From Azolla caroliniana (taxonomy: Eukaryota; Polypodiophyta), in the NCBI GenBank assembly GCA_043228905.1, contig JBHGNT010000001.1:2046001-2110000 (forward strand): DNA of 64,000 nt, written 5' to 3'. Numbering within the stretch: position 1 is the first letter of the stretch; each line of letters begins with the position of its first letter. The notes beneath the pieces were generated by a model. The model was not told the DNA's origin, did no database searches, and saw nothing but the letters and a program-made list of their open reading frames with translations. The translations under genes were made by a program, and so were the position numbers. Shown here one piece after another: positions 19,918 through 30,365 of this stretch.

Positions 19918-22061
19918 AGAGGGCTGCCAAGGCGTGGGGCCGCGACAGTCCGGACACCCCGGGGAAACCCCACACCTGTACGATAAAACCGAAGAAACCT
20001 TGTACCATAGGTAGGGAATTTTTGTTCTCCGACAGCGGAGCGTGTAAGATAGTCGGCATCGGCGGCCGAGAGAAGACAAAGGCGGAGGGGAGACTTCGAG
20101 CGTGCGGAGTTCTCGGCCCGGACGAGGAAATCAACGGAGCCGTGGAGGCGGTCTCATTCGACGACACCTTGGGAATACTGGGAAAGGTAGTCGAAGAAGG
20201 CCTTAACGAAGACCGGACGATACCGGTGTGTTCCGAGGAGATGTACGAAGTCATCGCGGACTTCGGTCGAGGGCTCGAGTCAGTTCGGACGGCCCACGTA
20301 AGCACCAAGTACAAGACTGTGGACCGGAAGGTAAGGCCAGTCGCGGCACCCTTACCGGAGGACAGCGCGTCGAGAATCAAAGGGGTGGCATCGGACCCTA
20401 GTCTACGAGATCCGGCCTGCATAGGGCACACCTTCACCGACGAGACGCTCCGAGAGCTCAAAATAGGTGGGGGCGGGTTCCTACTGCCGGCGGAGGAAGA
20501 CCGGTTTCGGAGAATGCTCGGAAGGCACGGGAAAGCCTTCACATTCTCGCCGGAGGAAATCGGGTGCGTTGACCCGACGATCGTGGAGCCGATGGTGATA
20601 TTCACGGTACCGCATGTACCATGGAATCTCAAGCCAATCCCGGTTCCGAGAGCTCACATCCCGAAGTTGATGGAGCTGCTGAGGCAGAAAGTTGATATGG
20701 GAATTCTCGAGCCGTCGAGCGCCCCATATTCAAATCGATGGTTTACCGTACCGAAGAAAAACGGTTCGTTGCGCTTCATCCAGGACCTGCAGCCGGTCAA
20801 TCGAGTGACCATTCGGAACGCAGGGATCGGACCGACCATAGACGAGTTCGCGGAGGCCTTCGCCGGAAGGTCAATTTACTCGGTCGGGGATCTATACTCA
20901 GGGTACGACCAGTTCCAGCTAGCCGTGGAGAGCAGAGACATTACGACGATGCGAACTCCCCTCGGCCTAGTTCGGATGTGTACACTGCCGCAAGGAGGGA
21001 CCAACTCGGTGGCCCACATGGTGAATGCGATGAACAAGGTTCTGAGGGACTGTATCCCGGACATCACCATGCCGTTTCTGGACGACATCCCGATCAAGGG
21101 ATGCCCGGTGGAAGAAAAGGACGAGACGATCGGGCCGGACGGATGCCGGCGATTCGTGGCGACGCACATCGACGACTGCGAGAAGGTGCTGCAAAGGCTA
21201 GAGGATGCGAGACTCACCTTCTCCGGGGAGAAGTCGGCCTTCGGGCAGTCAGAAATCATGGTGGTCGGACACCTGTGCGGACCATATGGCCGGAAACCGT
21301 CTCCGACAAAGGTAGAAGCCATCTCCGCGATGAAGCCCGACTGCAGCTCGGTCACGGAAGTACGGAGATTCCTGGGGGCATGCGCGTTCTACCATATATG
21401 GATCCCGCATTACGCACACGTCGCGGAGCCACTCTACGGGTTGCTGAAAAAGGGGCGAAGGTTCGAATGGCTAGACGAGCACGCGGAATCGGTCCGGAAG
21501 CTGAAAGAGGCCCTTGCAGCGGCACCGGCACTCCGGAAGGCGGTATACGGGAAGGGTACCCCGGTATTCATAACGGTGGATACCAGTCCGACCGGGATCG
21601 GATGGGTCGTGAACCAGGAAGACGAGGACGGCAATCGGTTTCCGATCCGATTCGGCGCGAAAGTCCTCAGTGAACGGCAGCGAGGATACGCCCAGGTTAA
21701 ACGCGAACTCTGGGGTATTGTTTCGGCGGTTAAGGCCGACAAAGACTACCTGATAGGGACGGAAGTGATCATCGAGACGGATTGCCTGCCGATTCTCGGT
21801 ATGGTTTCCGGATGCGCGACTCCGGACCTGGCGATGCTCAGGTGGATAGCGTACATCAAGTCCCTGGACCCGGAAATACGACACATTTCCGGAAAAGACA
21901 ACGCCATGGCCGACATGCTTTCGAGGGCGAGGTTCGACGACGAGGGCGGCATGGTTTCGGAAGACGAAGAAGTCGGCGTGGATTTCTTCGGGGCGGCATA
22001 CATAACGACCGACGGGGTGAGCACTCCGGCGCTTAACGAGTTCGACGCGAGCAAGTACGAC

Positions 22062-22066
22062 GGGGA
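22062..22066. repeat. Left target duplication of inner copia (GGGGA)
   Basis: GGGGA before the left LTR is repeated at 27,500-27,504 after the right LTR. This is the normal 5-bp duplication and marks the exact insertion point within ORF2 of the Ty3 element. Confidence 0.95.
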
Positions 22067-22725
22067 TGTTGGGATTTACGGTCCCTCCGGATGGGATGTC
22101 CGGAGACGAATGACGGCAAGCCCGGTTGCGGTTACGGAACCGGAGGATGAAGAGTACCCGGATACGGATCCGGATGATGAAGACCCCGGCTACGGAGCCG
22201 GATGATGAATACCCCGGTTACGGAGCCGGATGATGAATACCCCGGTTACGGAGCCGGATGATGAATGTACCCGGAGGGAGATCCGGATGCGGGGACATAT
22301 TTGTGAATATGTTCGCCAAGAGCCCTTGAGGCTATATTTGTAAATAGCCCGAAAGTCATATGTGTATAAATATGACTTAGGGCAAACAGTTTATGTTGTT
22401 GCTTATTTTTCATGAGAAGTGAGAGCAGCCGAGAGAGAGAGAGAGAGAGAGAAACGAAGAGGTCGACGCCTCTGTGTAATACCGCCGCCTGTGGCGAGGA
22501 CAGCGAGCTCAAGGTCGTCGCCTTGCAGCTCGCCATTGTATATTCCAGTGTATAGTGATAGTTGGAGTCGTGCACTCCCGTGGTTTTTCCCGTTTAGGGT
22601 TTTCCACGTTATACCCTGTGTATTCGTCTCTCTGTGTCTTTTTTTCCCCATTTTCTGCTGCATTGATCCGTGTTGTCTCGGTTGTGGCCGAGAGGCGAAA
22701 GATTTGATAGCGTCAAATCCCAACA
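22067..22725 (+). repeat. 5' LTR of inner copia, with 28-bp tandem repeats
   Basis: Three copies and a partial fourth of a 28-bp unit starting GGATGATGAA (starts 22,172, 22,200, 22,228, 22,256) lie upstream of a TATA box (TATAAATA, 22,365-22,372). A (GA)n run lies at about 22,433-22,451. Repeats just upstream of a TATA box in an LTR are often enhancer-like; that role is inferred. Confidence 0.9.
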
Positions 22726-22756
22726 AACTGGTATCAGAGCGACGGTAACACAGAAA

Positions 22757-25700
22757 ATGGAAGGCGGCGGCAGCGGGCCTCCGGGCATGATGGTGCTGAA
22801 TGCGCAGAATTACGCCGACTGGAAGATCAAGATGGAGGATCTTCTGATTGTTCGGGACCTGTACGAACCGATTGACAGGTCGGAAATACCGAAGGGGGTA
22901 CTTGAGTCGGAGTGGAAGCTCCTGAACCGGAAAGCCGTAGCGACGATCCGACAATATGTCGATGTAAGCGTCCTACAACATGTGGCGAATGACACCAACG
23001 CATATGAGATGTGGAAGAAGCTGTCGGGCCTCTACGAGAGGAAGAATGCGTTGAACCGGACCTCCCTGATGAGGAAGATTGTGAATCTCAAGTACCGGGA
23101 CGGCGAGAGTATGGTGGAACATGTAAGCACGTTCATGGGATTCGTGAACCAGCTTGCGGCGATCAAGTTCCCGCTGGAGGACGCAATGCAAGCCATCATT
23201 TTGATGTGTACATTGCCGGAAAGCTGGGAGAACTTGGTGGTAACTCTCAGCACCTCCTGCACCGAAGATAACTTGTCCTTACAAACGGTAAAGACAAGTA
23301 TTTTGAATGAAGAAGCGCGTCGGAGAGATAAAGAACCGGCCTCCGACTCGAAGGCGCTGCTCACCGAATCGGAACGGGGAAGACAATGGAACCGGAGTCC
23401 TCAAAGACGGGAGAAGTCGGGGACCCGGTCGCAGTCAAGAGGAAGGCCCACATGCTTCCACTGTGGGAAGCCGGGGCACTTCCGGAAGAATTGTCGGCAT
23501 TACCGAAAAGACAACGGAGCCGACGACACCGATTCGAAGATGTCACCGGAGGGAAACGGTGCATACCGGGGAGCCACGGACCGGAGAGGTCCGGATCGGC
23601 GAAGGCAGGACCGGAAAGGAACGACGGCACTCGCGGCAAGTGAAGAAGAAATCATGCTCATTACCGAAGAGAGGGAGCTGAACATTGCCGGCGTAGAGAT
23701 GACCTGGGTGGTCGATTCCGGAGCGTCGTTCCACCTGACCCCGGAGAAGAAATACTTCTCATCCTACACAGCCGGTGAGCACGGCTGTGTCCGGATGGGA
23801 AATGAAGGTACATGCCGGATTGCCGGCATAGGAGACGTGTGGTTAACAACCCCGACCGGATGCAAAATGCTGTTGAAGAATGTGCGACACGTTCCGGAGG
23901 TCCGATTGAACCTGATCTCGGCCGGGAGGCTAGATGATGAAGGCTACACGGGTAGCATCCGGAACGGTGTCATGAAGTTCAGCAAGGGGAGCCTGATAGT
24001 GGCTCGGGCCCGGAAGGTCAACACCCTGTACCTGATGAATTCCCGGCTATGTCCGGAGGAGCTGAACGTGGCAGCCGACACTGCCGGTGAGCTGTGGCAC
24101 AAGAGACTGTGCCACATGAGTGAGAAGGGGATGAAGAGGCTTGCAGAAGACAACCTTATTCCAGTGAAGCATGTGCACCTGGAGAAGTGCACCGACTGCC
24201 TGGCCGGTAAGCAAAACCGGACCTCCTTCCACTCAAGGCCACCGACGAGACGTGGCGCACCATTGGAGTTGGTGCACACTGATGTGTGTCAAGTAGAAAC
24301 GAAGTCACATGGCGGAGCCCAGTACTTCGTAACATTCATAGATGACCATAGCCGGAAGCTGTGGACGGCACCGTTGAAGACAAAGGACCAAGTATTGTCC
24401 GTCTTCAAAGAACTCCACGCGAGAGTGGAAAGGGAATCCGGAAAGAAGCTGATAGCGATACGAGCGGATAACGGAGGGGAATACCGGGGGCAGTTCCAGG
24501 AGTACTGTCGCTCGAAGGGGATCCGGCTCGAGTTTACTGTGCCGAAGACGCCGGAACTGAACGGGCTGGCCGAGAGGATGAACCGGACCATAATGGAGAG
24601 GGTCCGGAGTATGCTGGCGCATGCGAAATTACCCAAGGGGTTTTGGGCTGAGGCAATGTCGACGGCGACGTATGTGATAAATAGATCACCCTCAGTACCT
24701 TTGGACGGAGACACGCCGCAGAAAGTGTGGACCGGTAAGGAAGTGTCCTACCGGCTTCTGAAGGTGTTCGGGTGTCTCGCATACGTGCATGTGGCAAAGG
24801 ACCGGAGAGGAAAGCTAGATCCAAAGACCCGGCCATGCATATTCCTCGGTTACGGCGACGACGAGTTCGGCTACCGAGTATGGGACCCGGTCGACAAGAA
24901 GATATTCAGGAGTCGAGACATCATCTTTATGGAGGACAAGACGCTCGCCGACTGGGAGTCGGAGAAGAAGATGAAGAGCTCCAAGTCGACCGGTGAGGAT
25001 CAACTCTACGGGGAGCAGTCCCGACCGGCAAGGGACCGGTTAACACTCGAAGATCCGGCCGAAGACGGTGAAGAAACAGAACCGGCCGAAGAAGATGAAA
25101 ATGATACCGGAACCGGCCCCGATCCCGAAATGGATTCGGATGAAGAAGAATCGGAAGAACCGGTTACCGAAGCTCCGGAACGGAGATATCCTCTAAGAGA
25201 GAGAAGGGCCCCCCGGAGATTTCCGGAACCAGAGCACGTGCTGCTAACCGACGAAGGGGAGCCGGAGAGCTTTGAAGAAGCAAAGCATGACACCCAGAGC
25301 CGCAGGTGGTTAAGTGCCATGCAGGACGAGATGGATTCCCTGCATGAGAACCACACATATGAACTTGTGGAGTTGCCGAAAGGAAAACGGGCACTCCGTA
25401 ACAAGTGGGTGTTCAAGCTGAAACCGGGAGATGCCGGAAACCCCCCGAGATACAAAGCCAGGATCGTGGTGAAGGGGTTCCAGCAGAAGAAGGGCGTCGA
25501 CTTCGACGAGATATTTGCCCCGGTAGTGAAGATGACCTCCATCCGGACGGTGCTGAGCATAGCGGCAAGCATGGACCTCGAGGTAGAACAGATGGACGTG
25601 AAGACGGCATTCCTTCACGGTGACCTCGAAGAAGAGATCTACATGCAGCAACCGGAAGGATTCGAGAAGAAAGGGAAGGAGCACCTGGTATGCCGGTTGA

Positions 25701-26830
25701 AGAAGAGCCTTTACGGACTGAAGCAGGCTCCCCGGCAATGGTACCGGAAGTTCGACTCCTTCATGACCGACGAAGGGTACCACAAAACGCAGTCTGATCA
25801 CTGCGTGTTTGTGAAGAAGTTCGAAGGAGGAGACTCTCTAATACTCCTCCTGTACGTGGACGACATGTTGATCGTCGGACGGGACCAGGTCAAGATACGG
25901 GCGCTGAAGAAAGCGCTTCACCGAACCTTCTCAATGAAGGACCTGGGTCCGGCGAGGCAAATACTAGGGATGCACATCATCCGGGACCGAAAGAAGAAGC
26001 AGTTGTGGCTGTCACAGGAGAAGTACGTGACAAAGGTGCTTCAACGGTTCAACATGTTGGAAGCAAGACCGGTCGGATCGACCCTCCCGGCAAACTGCAA
26101 GCTGTCCAACAAGCAAAGTTCCAAGACAAAGGCTGAAAAGGAGGATATGATGAAAGTGCCATATGCCTCAGCCGTCGGGAGCTTGATGTACGCCATGGTG
26201 TGTACGAGACCGGACATAGGATATGCAGTCGGAGTGGTGAGCCGGTACATGAGCAACCCTGGCAAAGAACACTGGAACGCGGTCAAGTGGTTACTCCGAT
26301 ACCTGAAGGGCACTGCAAACGTGTGCCTCCGATTCGGCTCCGGTAAGCCCGAACTCGACGGCTTCACCGATTCGGATATGTCGGCTGATGCAGATACCAG
26401 CCGGTCCACATCAGGGTATGTGATGACCTATGCAGGGGGAGCCGTTTCGTGGCAGTCGAGGCTGCAGAAGACGGTTGCGTTGTCAACCACGGAGGCGGAG
26501 TACATGGCGGCTGTTGAAGCCGGCAAGGAAATAATATGGATGAAGGACTTCATTAGAGAGCTCGGTATCCGGCAGGAGGAGTACCGACTCTACTGCGACA
26601 GTCAGAGTGCCATCCACCTTGCGAAGAACGCGGCCTATCACTCCCGGACGAAGCACATCCAGCGAAGATATCACTGGATCCGGGAAAGGATAGAAGACAA
26701 GGAGTTCGTGCTGACGAAGATCCACACGGACGAGAACGGGTCGGATATGCTGACCAAGGTACTTACACCCGACAAGCTGGAAGCATGCCGGAAGAGGATC
26801 GGATTGGAGAGACATCCCATGCCGAAGTGA
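22757..26830 (+). CDS. Inner copia Gag-Pol polyprotein
   Basis: This 1,357-residue ORF starts at the first ATG after the primer site; an open frame further upstream is LTR sequence. In order: Gag (NYADWKIKMEDLL near the N-terminus); a CCHC zinc knuckle (CFHCGKPGHFRKNC, about residue 233); aspartic protease (VVDSGASFHLT, Asp 320); the pre-integrase H-x3-H...C-x2-C zinc region (LWHKRLCHM, KCTDCLAGK); integrase with DDE residues (HTDVC, RADNGGEY with Asp about 571, LNGLAERMNRT); RT with KARIVVKGFQQ, QMDVKTAFLHGDLEEEIYM and YVDD (from residue 1,033); and RNase H (FTDSDMSADADTSRSTSGY, ALSTTEAEYMA, KHIQRRYHWIRE). All catalytic motifs are present and the copy appears functional. It would be cut by its own protease into particle and replication enzymes. 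Confidence 0.95.
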   Translation: MEGGGSGPPGMMVLNAQNYADWKIKMEDLLIVRDLYEPIDRSEIPKGVLESEWKLLNRKAVATIRQYVDVSVLQHVANDTNAYEMWKKLSGLYERKNALNRTSLMRKIVNLKYRDGESMVEHVSTFMGFVNQLAAIKFPLEDAMQAIILMCTLPESWENLVVTLSTSCTEDNLSLQTVKTSILNEEARRRDKEPASDSKALLTESERGRQWNRSPQRREKSGTRSQSRGRPTCFHCGKPGHFRKNCRHYRKDNGADDTDSKMSPEGNGAYRGATDRRGPDRRRQDRKGTTALAASEEEIMLITEERELNIAGVEMTWVVDSGASFHLTPEKKYFSSYTAGEHGCVRMGNEGTCRIAGIGDVWLTTPTGCKMLLKNVRHVPEVRLNLISAGRLDDEGYTGSIRNGVMKFSKGSLIVARARKVNTLYLMNSRLCPEELNVAADTAGELWHKRLCHMSEKGMKRLAEDNLIPVKHVHLEKCTDCLAGKQNRTSFHSRPPTRRGAPLELVHTDVCQVETKSHGGAQYFVTFIDDHSRKLWTAPLKTKDQVLSVFKELHARVERESGKKLIAIRADNGGEYRGQFQEYCRSKGIRLEFTVPKTPELNGLAERMNRTIMERVRSMLAHAKLPKGFWAEAMSTATYVINRSPSVPLDGDTPQKVWTGKEVSYRLLKVFGCLAYVHVAKDRRGKLDPKTRPCIFLGYGDDEFGYRVWDPVDKKIFRSRDIIFMEDKTLADWESEKKMKSSKSTGEDQLYGEQSRPARDRLTLEDPAEDGEETEPAEEDENDTGTGPDPEMDSDEEESEEPVTEAPERRYPLRERRAPRRFPEPEHVLLTDEGEPESFEEAKHDTQSRRWLSAMQDEMDSLHENHTYELVELPKGKRALRNKWVFKLKPGDAGNPPRYKARIVVKGFQQKKGVDFDEIFAPVVKMTSIRTVLSIAASMDLEVEQMDVKTAFLHGDLEEEIYMQQPEGFEKKGKEHLVCRLKKSLYGLKQAPRQWYRKFDSFMTDEGYHKTQSDHCVFVKKFEGGDSLILLLYVDDMLIVGRDQVKIRALKKALHRTFSMKDLGPARQILGMHIIRDRKKKQLWLSQEKYVTKVLQRFNMLEARPVGSTLPANCKLSNKQSSKTKAEKEDMMKVPYASAVGSLMYAMVCTRPDIGYAVGVVSRYMSNPGKEHWNAVKWLLRYLKGTANVCLRFGSGKPELDGFTDSDMSADADTSRSTSGYVMTYAGGAVSWQSRLQKTVALSTTEAEYMAAVEAGKEIIWMKDFIRELGIRQEEYRLYCDSQSAIHLAKNAAYHSRTKHIQRRYHWIRERIEDKEFVLTKIHTDENGSDMLTKVLTPDKLEACRKRIGLERHPMPK

Positions 26831-26840
26831 AGGGGGAGTT

Positions 26841-27499
26841 TGTTGGGATTTACGGTCCCTCCGGATGGGATGTCCGGAGACGAATGACGGCAAGCCCGGT
26901 TGCGGTTACGGAACCGGAGGATGAAGAGTACCCGGATACGGATCCGGATGATGAAGACCCCGGCTACGGAGCCGGATGATGAATACCCCGGTTACGGAGC
27001 CGGATGATGAATACCCCGGTTACGGAGCCGGATGATGAATGTACCCGGAGGGAGATCCGGATGCGGGGACATATTTGTGAATATGTTCGCCAAGAGCCCT
27101 TGAGGCTATATTTGTAAATAGCCCGAAAGTCATATGTGTATAAATATGACTTAGGGCAAACAGTTTATGTTGTTGCTTATTTTTCATGAGAAGTGAGAGC
27201 AGCCGAGAGAGAGAGAGAGAGAGAGAAACGAAGAGGTCGACGCCTCTGTGTAATACCGCCGCCTGTGGCGAGGACAGCGAGCTCAAGGTCGTCGCCTTGC
27301 AGCTCGCCATTGTATATTCCAGTGTATAGTGATAGTTGGAGTCGTGCACTCCCGTGGTTTTTCCCGTTTAGGGTTTTCCACGTTATACCCTGTGTATTCG
27401 TCTCTCTGTGTCTTTTTTTCCCCATTTTCTGCTGCATTGATCCGTGTTGTCTCGGTTGTGGCCGAGAGGCGAAAGATTTGATAGCGTCAAATCCCAACA
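26841..27499 (+). repeat. 3' LTR of inner copia
   Basis: Same length and, by eye, the same sequence as the 5' LTR, including the 28-bp tandem repeats (about 26,946-27,039), TATA box (27,139-27,146) and GA run. The GGGGA duplication follows directly. Confidence 0.94.
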
Positions 27500-28915
27500 G
27501 GGGAGTGGCTGCAGATCGGCGGGTTTTTGAAGACAATGACGCCCGATGCGTCATGGACGAAGGACGAGGCCAACCGGATCCGGAAGAAAGCATATCGATT
27601 CTTTCTCCGAGATGGGCATCTATGGAAGCACCCGAAGAAGAGGGACGGCGTCCCGCTCCGGGTGGTGGCGATGAAGGAAGTACAGGAGGAGCTACTGGCG
27701 GCCTACCACGACAGCCCTTGGGCTGGACACCGTGGAACGTGGGCGACGTTTGAGAAGCTGAAGGGGAAGTACTGGTGGCCGGGATTGTACCGGGACGTGC
27801 ATCGGTTCGTGTCAACTTGCGAGAGTTGTCAGATGCACTCGATAGTCCGACACCGGGACGGGCTTCACCCTACGTACCCTCCGACTATCCACTTCAAATG
27901 GATGGTAGATCTGGTGACGATGCCGATGGGGGTAGGACAGGTGCGGTATCTGGTCCTAGCGCGGGAAGACCTGACGAACCAGGTGGAAGGCCGAGCCCTT
28001 CAGAACAAGACGACCGCGGCCGTGTGTCGGTTCCTAGTAGAGGACGTGATATGCCGGTACGGGTGCGTCGGGAAGATCGTGGCTGACCGAGGGGAGTTGG
28101 ACGCCGAAGAGGCCGCGGAGCTGTTCGACCGGCTTGGAGTCAAGCTCTCGCTCACCACTGCGTACAATCCGGAGGCGAATGGAAAGGTGGAGCGCGGACA
28201 CGGACCGATCGTCAAGGCGTTGATTCGGGCATGCGGAGGCCGAGTCGGTAACTGGCCCCGGCTGCTACCTTATGCTTTGTGGGCAGACCGGACCACGCAC
28301 AGTTCGGTAACCGGGTACATGCCGACGGAGCTCATGTTCGGCCAGAAGCCGATCATGCCGATTGAACGGACGATCTCCTCGTGGGCAACGGTCGACTGGA
28401 GGGTCGAGATGAGCCGGGAGGAGTTGTTGGCCGCACGTATACGACAGCTCGAGCGGAGACCGGAGGACGTGGCACTGGCTACGGAGAAGCTCCGGGTGGC
28501 GAGGACAAAGAACAAAGCCCGGTTCGACCGAACGCACCGGCTACGACCGAAGAAAATCGACGAAGGTGACTGGGTGCTCGTCTACGACAGCAGCCTCGAC
28601 AACCAGCACCGAGCAACGCGGAAGTTCGCACGGAGATGGTTCGGGCCGTACACGGTACAGAGCGCCAACGACAACGGGACGTATCATCTGGCGGAGCTCG
28701 ACGGTACGAGAATAGCGATACCCGTGGCCGGGAAGAGGATCAAAGCTTTCAAGAAGCGGCACGACGACGAACCCGACCCGATTCTCCTGGACAGCAGCGA
28801 CGACCGATCCGAGGCCGAGGAAGGGCCGGCAGGCGAAGAGTAGAGGCGGGCCGGTTTTCTCCGTGCCAACTTAATTTGGCGCATGCCGGTGGATGCGCGG
28901 TTAGGTGGGGGCGGA

Positions 28916-29631
28916 TGTCGTGAAGAAAACCGCCCACAAGAGGAATCGGAGGAACAAGGCGTGGGAAACGGCTCTACACACACACGCGCGCCAAGAAGTA
29001 CCTAAGGACGAAGTAGGTACATACGAGGATCCTAGGTGGGTAGATTCGGTTGGTATGCAGTTAATGCCAAACGGCCTCTTGACGGGCTATAAAAGGAAGA
29101 GGAAGAATAGAAGTGGGGCATCTCCCGCGGAGAGGACGAAGTGCTGCCGAACCGATTTCGGAGCTTCTCTCTCACTCCTGCTCTCTCTGTCTTCTGCTCC
29201 ATCGCGTACCTGTGCAGGTTTCGAGGAGGCTTGCGCTGTTCCGTGGAACGCCCGAGTGCGTCCTGCAGCACCTCCGACCTGTTTTCCCTTTCTGTGCGTC
29301 GCGGCATACAGGGGTCGGCAGCTGTTCGCCGCCCTGTTCGTTTTCGTTAGTATCTATTTTGTGCCCCACCGTGGGTTGTAATACTTTAGTCTGTTATTTT
29401 CTTGCATTCATAAGTACATATCTCTCGTTGTTGCGTCCATCTGCGTCGGCGTTTATTTGTGATCTCTGTTTGTTGGGCCGTGTCCCTGTGCAATCGTCGG
29501 TCCGGCGCAATCGGATCTTCGGTTCTGTGTAATCGGGTCTCTCTCTCTTACTCCTCTCTCTCTTGCTCTTCGGTTCGAGACCCCCGTGGTCCCTCCTCCT
29601 TTCTACACGCAAGGGCGTAGTAACCCCGACA
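28916..29631 (+). repeat. 3' LTR of the Ty3/gypsy element
   Basis: This 716-bp LTR has TATA box TATAAAA at 29,088-29,094. It is preceded by a G-rich tract at about 28,903-28,915 and followed by target duplication GCGC at 29,632-29,635. Its translations match those of the 5' LTR exactly. Confidence 0.93.
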
Positions 29632-30262
29632 GCGCTTTGTAGCAGTTGATGGAACCGTCGGCGTTGTACCTCACTTTGTAAATCCATCTGCATCTGATCG
29701 CCTTTTTGTGTGGTGAGGTGGGAACGAGATGCCACGTCTCGTTCTTGCGTAGTGCCTGCATCTCCTCGTTCATGGCTTCGATCCATCGCGGATCCTTGGC
29801 TGCTTCGGAAAATGTTTCCGTCTCGCATATTGTCGCCACCTTAATTATAAAGGCATAGTGATATGCCATGTAGTTGTTGTAGCCGAATCGGTTGACCGGA
29901 TTCTTTTCACGGATGGAGCGACGAAGCTTTTCATTTGCAGAGATGAGGGCTTTCTTAGCTCCGATTGGTACATCGAAGCCGCCGAACTCACTGTCGAGTG
30001 AGTGAGTCGACTCATCGTCGTCGAAGCGATCGTCTTCATATTCCACCATTTTTGCCTTGCCTTTGTCCATCTTCGGGCTAGGCCGTGATGTGCTTTGATC
30101 GCTCAAAGGCTCTTGTGGTCTGCTTAGTCGGGTCGTGATCGGACTTTCTTCGAACATGCGCGTAAGGCTATTTTCATCCTCTATCTCTTGTTCGGCGGAT
30201 TCTGGGTCGAGCGGAGTCGGAGTTGTCTCTGGTGTGTACCAGGATGCAGACTCATCAAACAC
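29632..30262 (-). pseudogene. Outer copia: linker and RT N-terminal part
   Basis: The minus-strand frame runs from an acidic linker through EAAKDPRWIEAMNEEMQAL and NETWHLVPTS to the start of RT (RWIYKVRYNADGSINCYKA), where it stops at the Ty3 insertion. The matching continuation is at 17,031 downwards. The segment itself is open, but the element around it is broken. Confidence 0.85.
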
Positions 30263-30365
30263 GACGTCTCGAATTACTCGAGATTTTCGAGTTGTGGGGT
30301 TGTAGCACTTGTACCCCTTTTGTTCGAGTGAGTATCCTACGAGGATACATTTCTCCGACTTCGGG

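Larger units (their letters stand above)
22067..27499 (+). mobile_element. Inner, intact Ty1/copia LTR retrotransposon
   Basis: Two 659-bp LTRs (22,067-22,725; 26,841-27,499; TGTTGGG...CCCAACA) flank one long polyprotein ORF. The initiator-tRNA-Met primer site TGGTATCAGAGC is at 22,729-22,740 and the purine tract AAGGGGGAGTT at 26,830-26,840. The 5-bp TSD is perfect, the LTR pair appears identical and the ORF has no stop or frameshift, so this copy is potentially autonomous and young. Motif style (VDSGASFHLT, LLYVDDMLI) fits the Tork/Tnt1-like part of copia; that placement is inferred. The element is GC-rich, with frequent CCGG. Confidence 0.95.
19902..28843 (+). pseudogene. Ty3/gypsy ORF2: RT, RNase H and integrase, split by copia
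   Basis: Coding segments are 19,902-22,066 and 27,500/27,505-28,843. About 220 residues of unclear role precede RT and contain KYKTVDRKVRPVAAPLP. RT follows with NRWFTVPKKNGSLRFIQDLQ and the catalytic box MPFLDDIPIKG (FLDD at 21,075-21,086 in place of YxDD). RNase H contains ITVDTSPTGIGWV and ETDCLPILGM, and ends near HISGKDNAMADMLSRARF. After the copia insertion (TSD GGGGA, frame kept) comes integrase: an HHCC finger (H-x-H and C-x2-C, AAYHDSPWAGH...CESCQMH), core Asp in FKWMVDLVTMP, Asp in IVADRGEL, Glu in PEANGKVERGH, and a C-terminal WFGPYTVQ GPY/F motif. Only the insertion breaks the gene; it cannot give a full pol in this copy. Confidence 0.88.
17032..29631 (+). mobile_element. Ty3/gypsy LTR retrotransposon inserted in the outer copia
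   Basis: LTRs are 17,032-17,747 and 28,916-29,631, both 716 bp with TGTCG...CGACA ends; their ORF translations are identical. ORF1 (17,791-19,917) is gag-protease. ORF2 (19,902-22,066, continued at 27,500-28,843) is RT, RNase H and integrase, in the order of Ty3/gypsy. An intact copia element interrupts ORF2 between RNase H and integrase, with the frame preserved on both sides. A purine-rich tract (GGTGGGGGCGGA) abuts the right LTR. The element is far more GC- and CpG-rich than the host. No chromodomain was seen after the GPY/F-like motif. Apart from the nested insertion I see no inactivating mutation. Confidence 0.93.

Noticed and set aside
17946-21884. Long antisense ORFs opposite Ty3 ORF1 and ORF2 (up to 258 codons)
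   Set aside because: Shadows caused by high GC and few stop codons; no motifs, while the sense strand encodes clear gag and pol domains.
20022-22205. ORF2 end at 22,205 as a real C-terminus
   Set aside because: The last 46 codons are LTR sequence of the inserted copia; the true continuation is after 27,500.
22670-22756. Upstream extension of the inner copia ORF
   Set aside because: It reads through the LTR and primer site; the first ATG after the primer site at 22,757 is the logical start.
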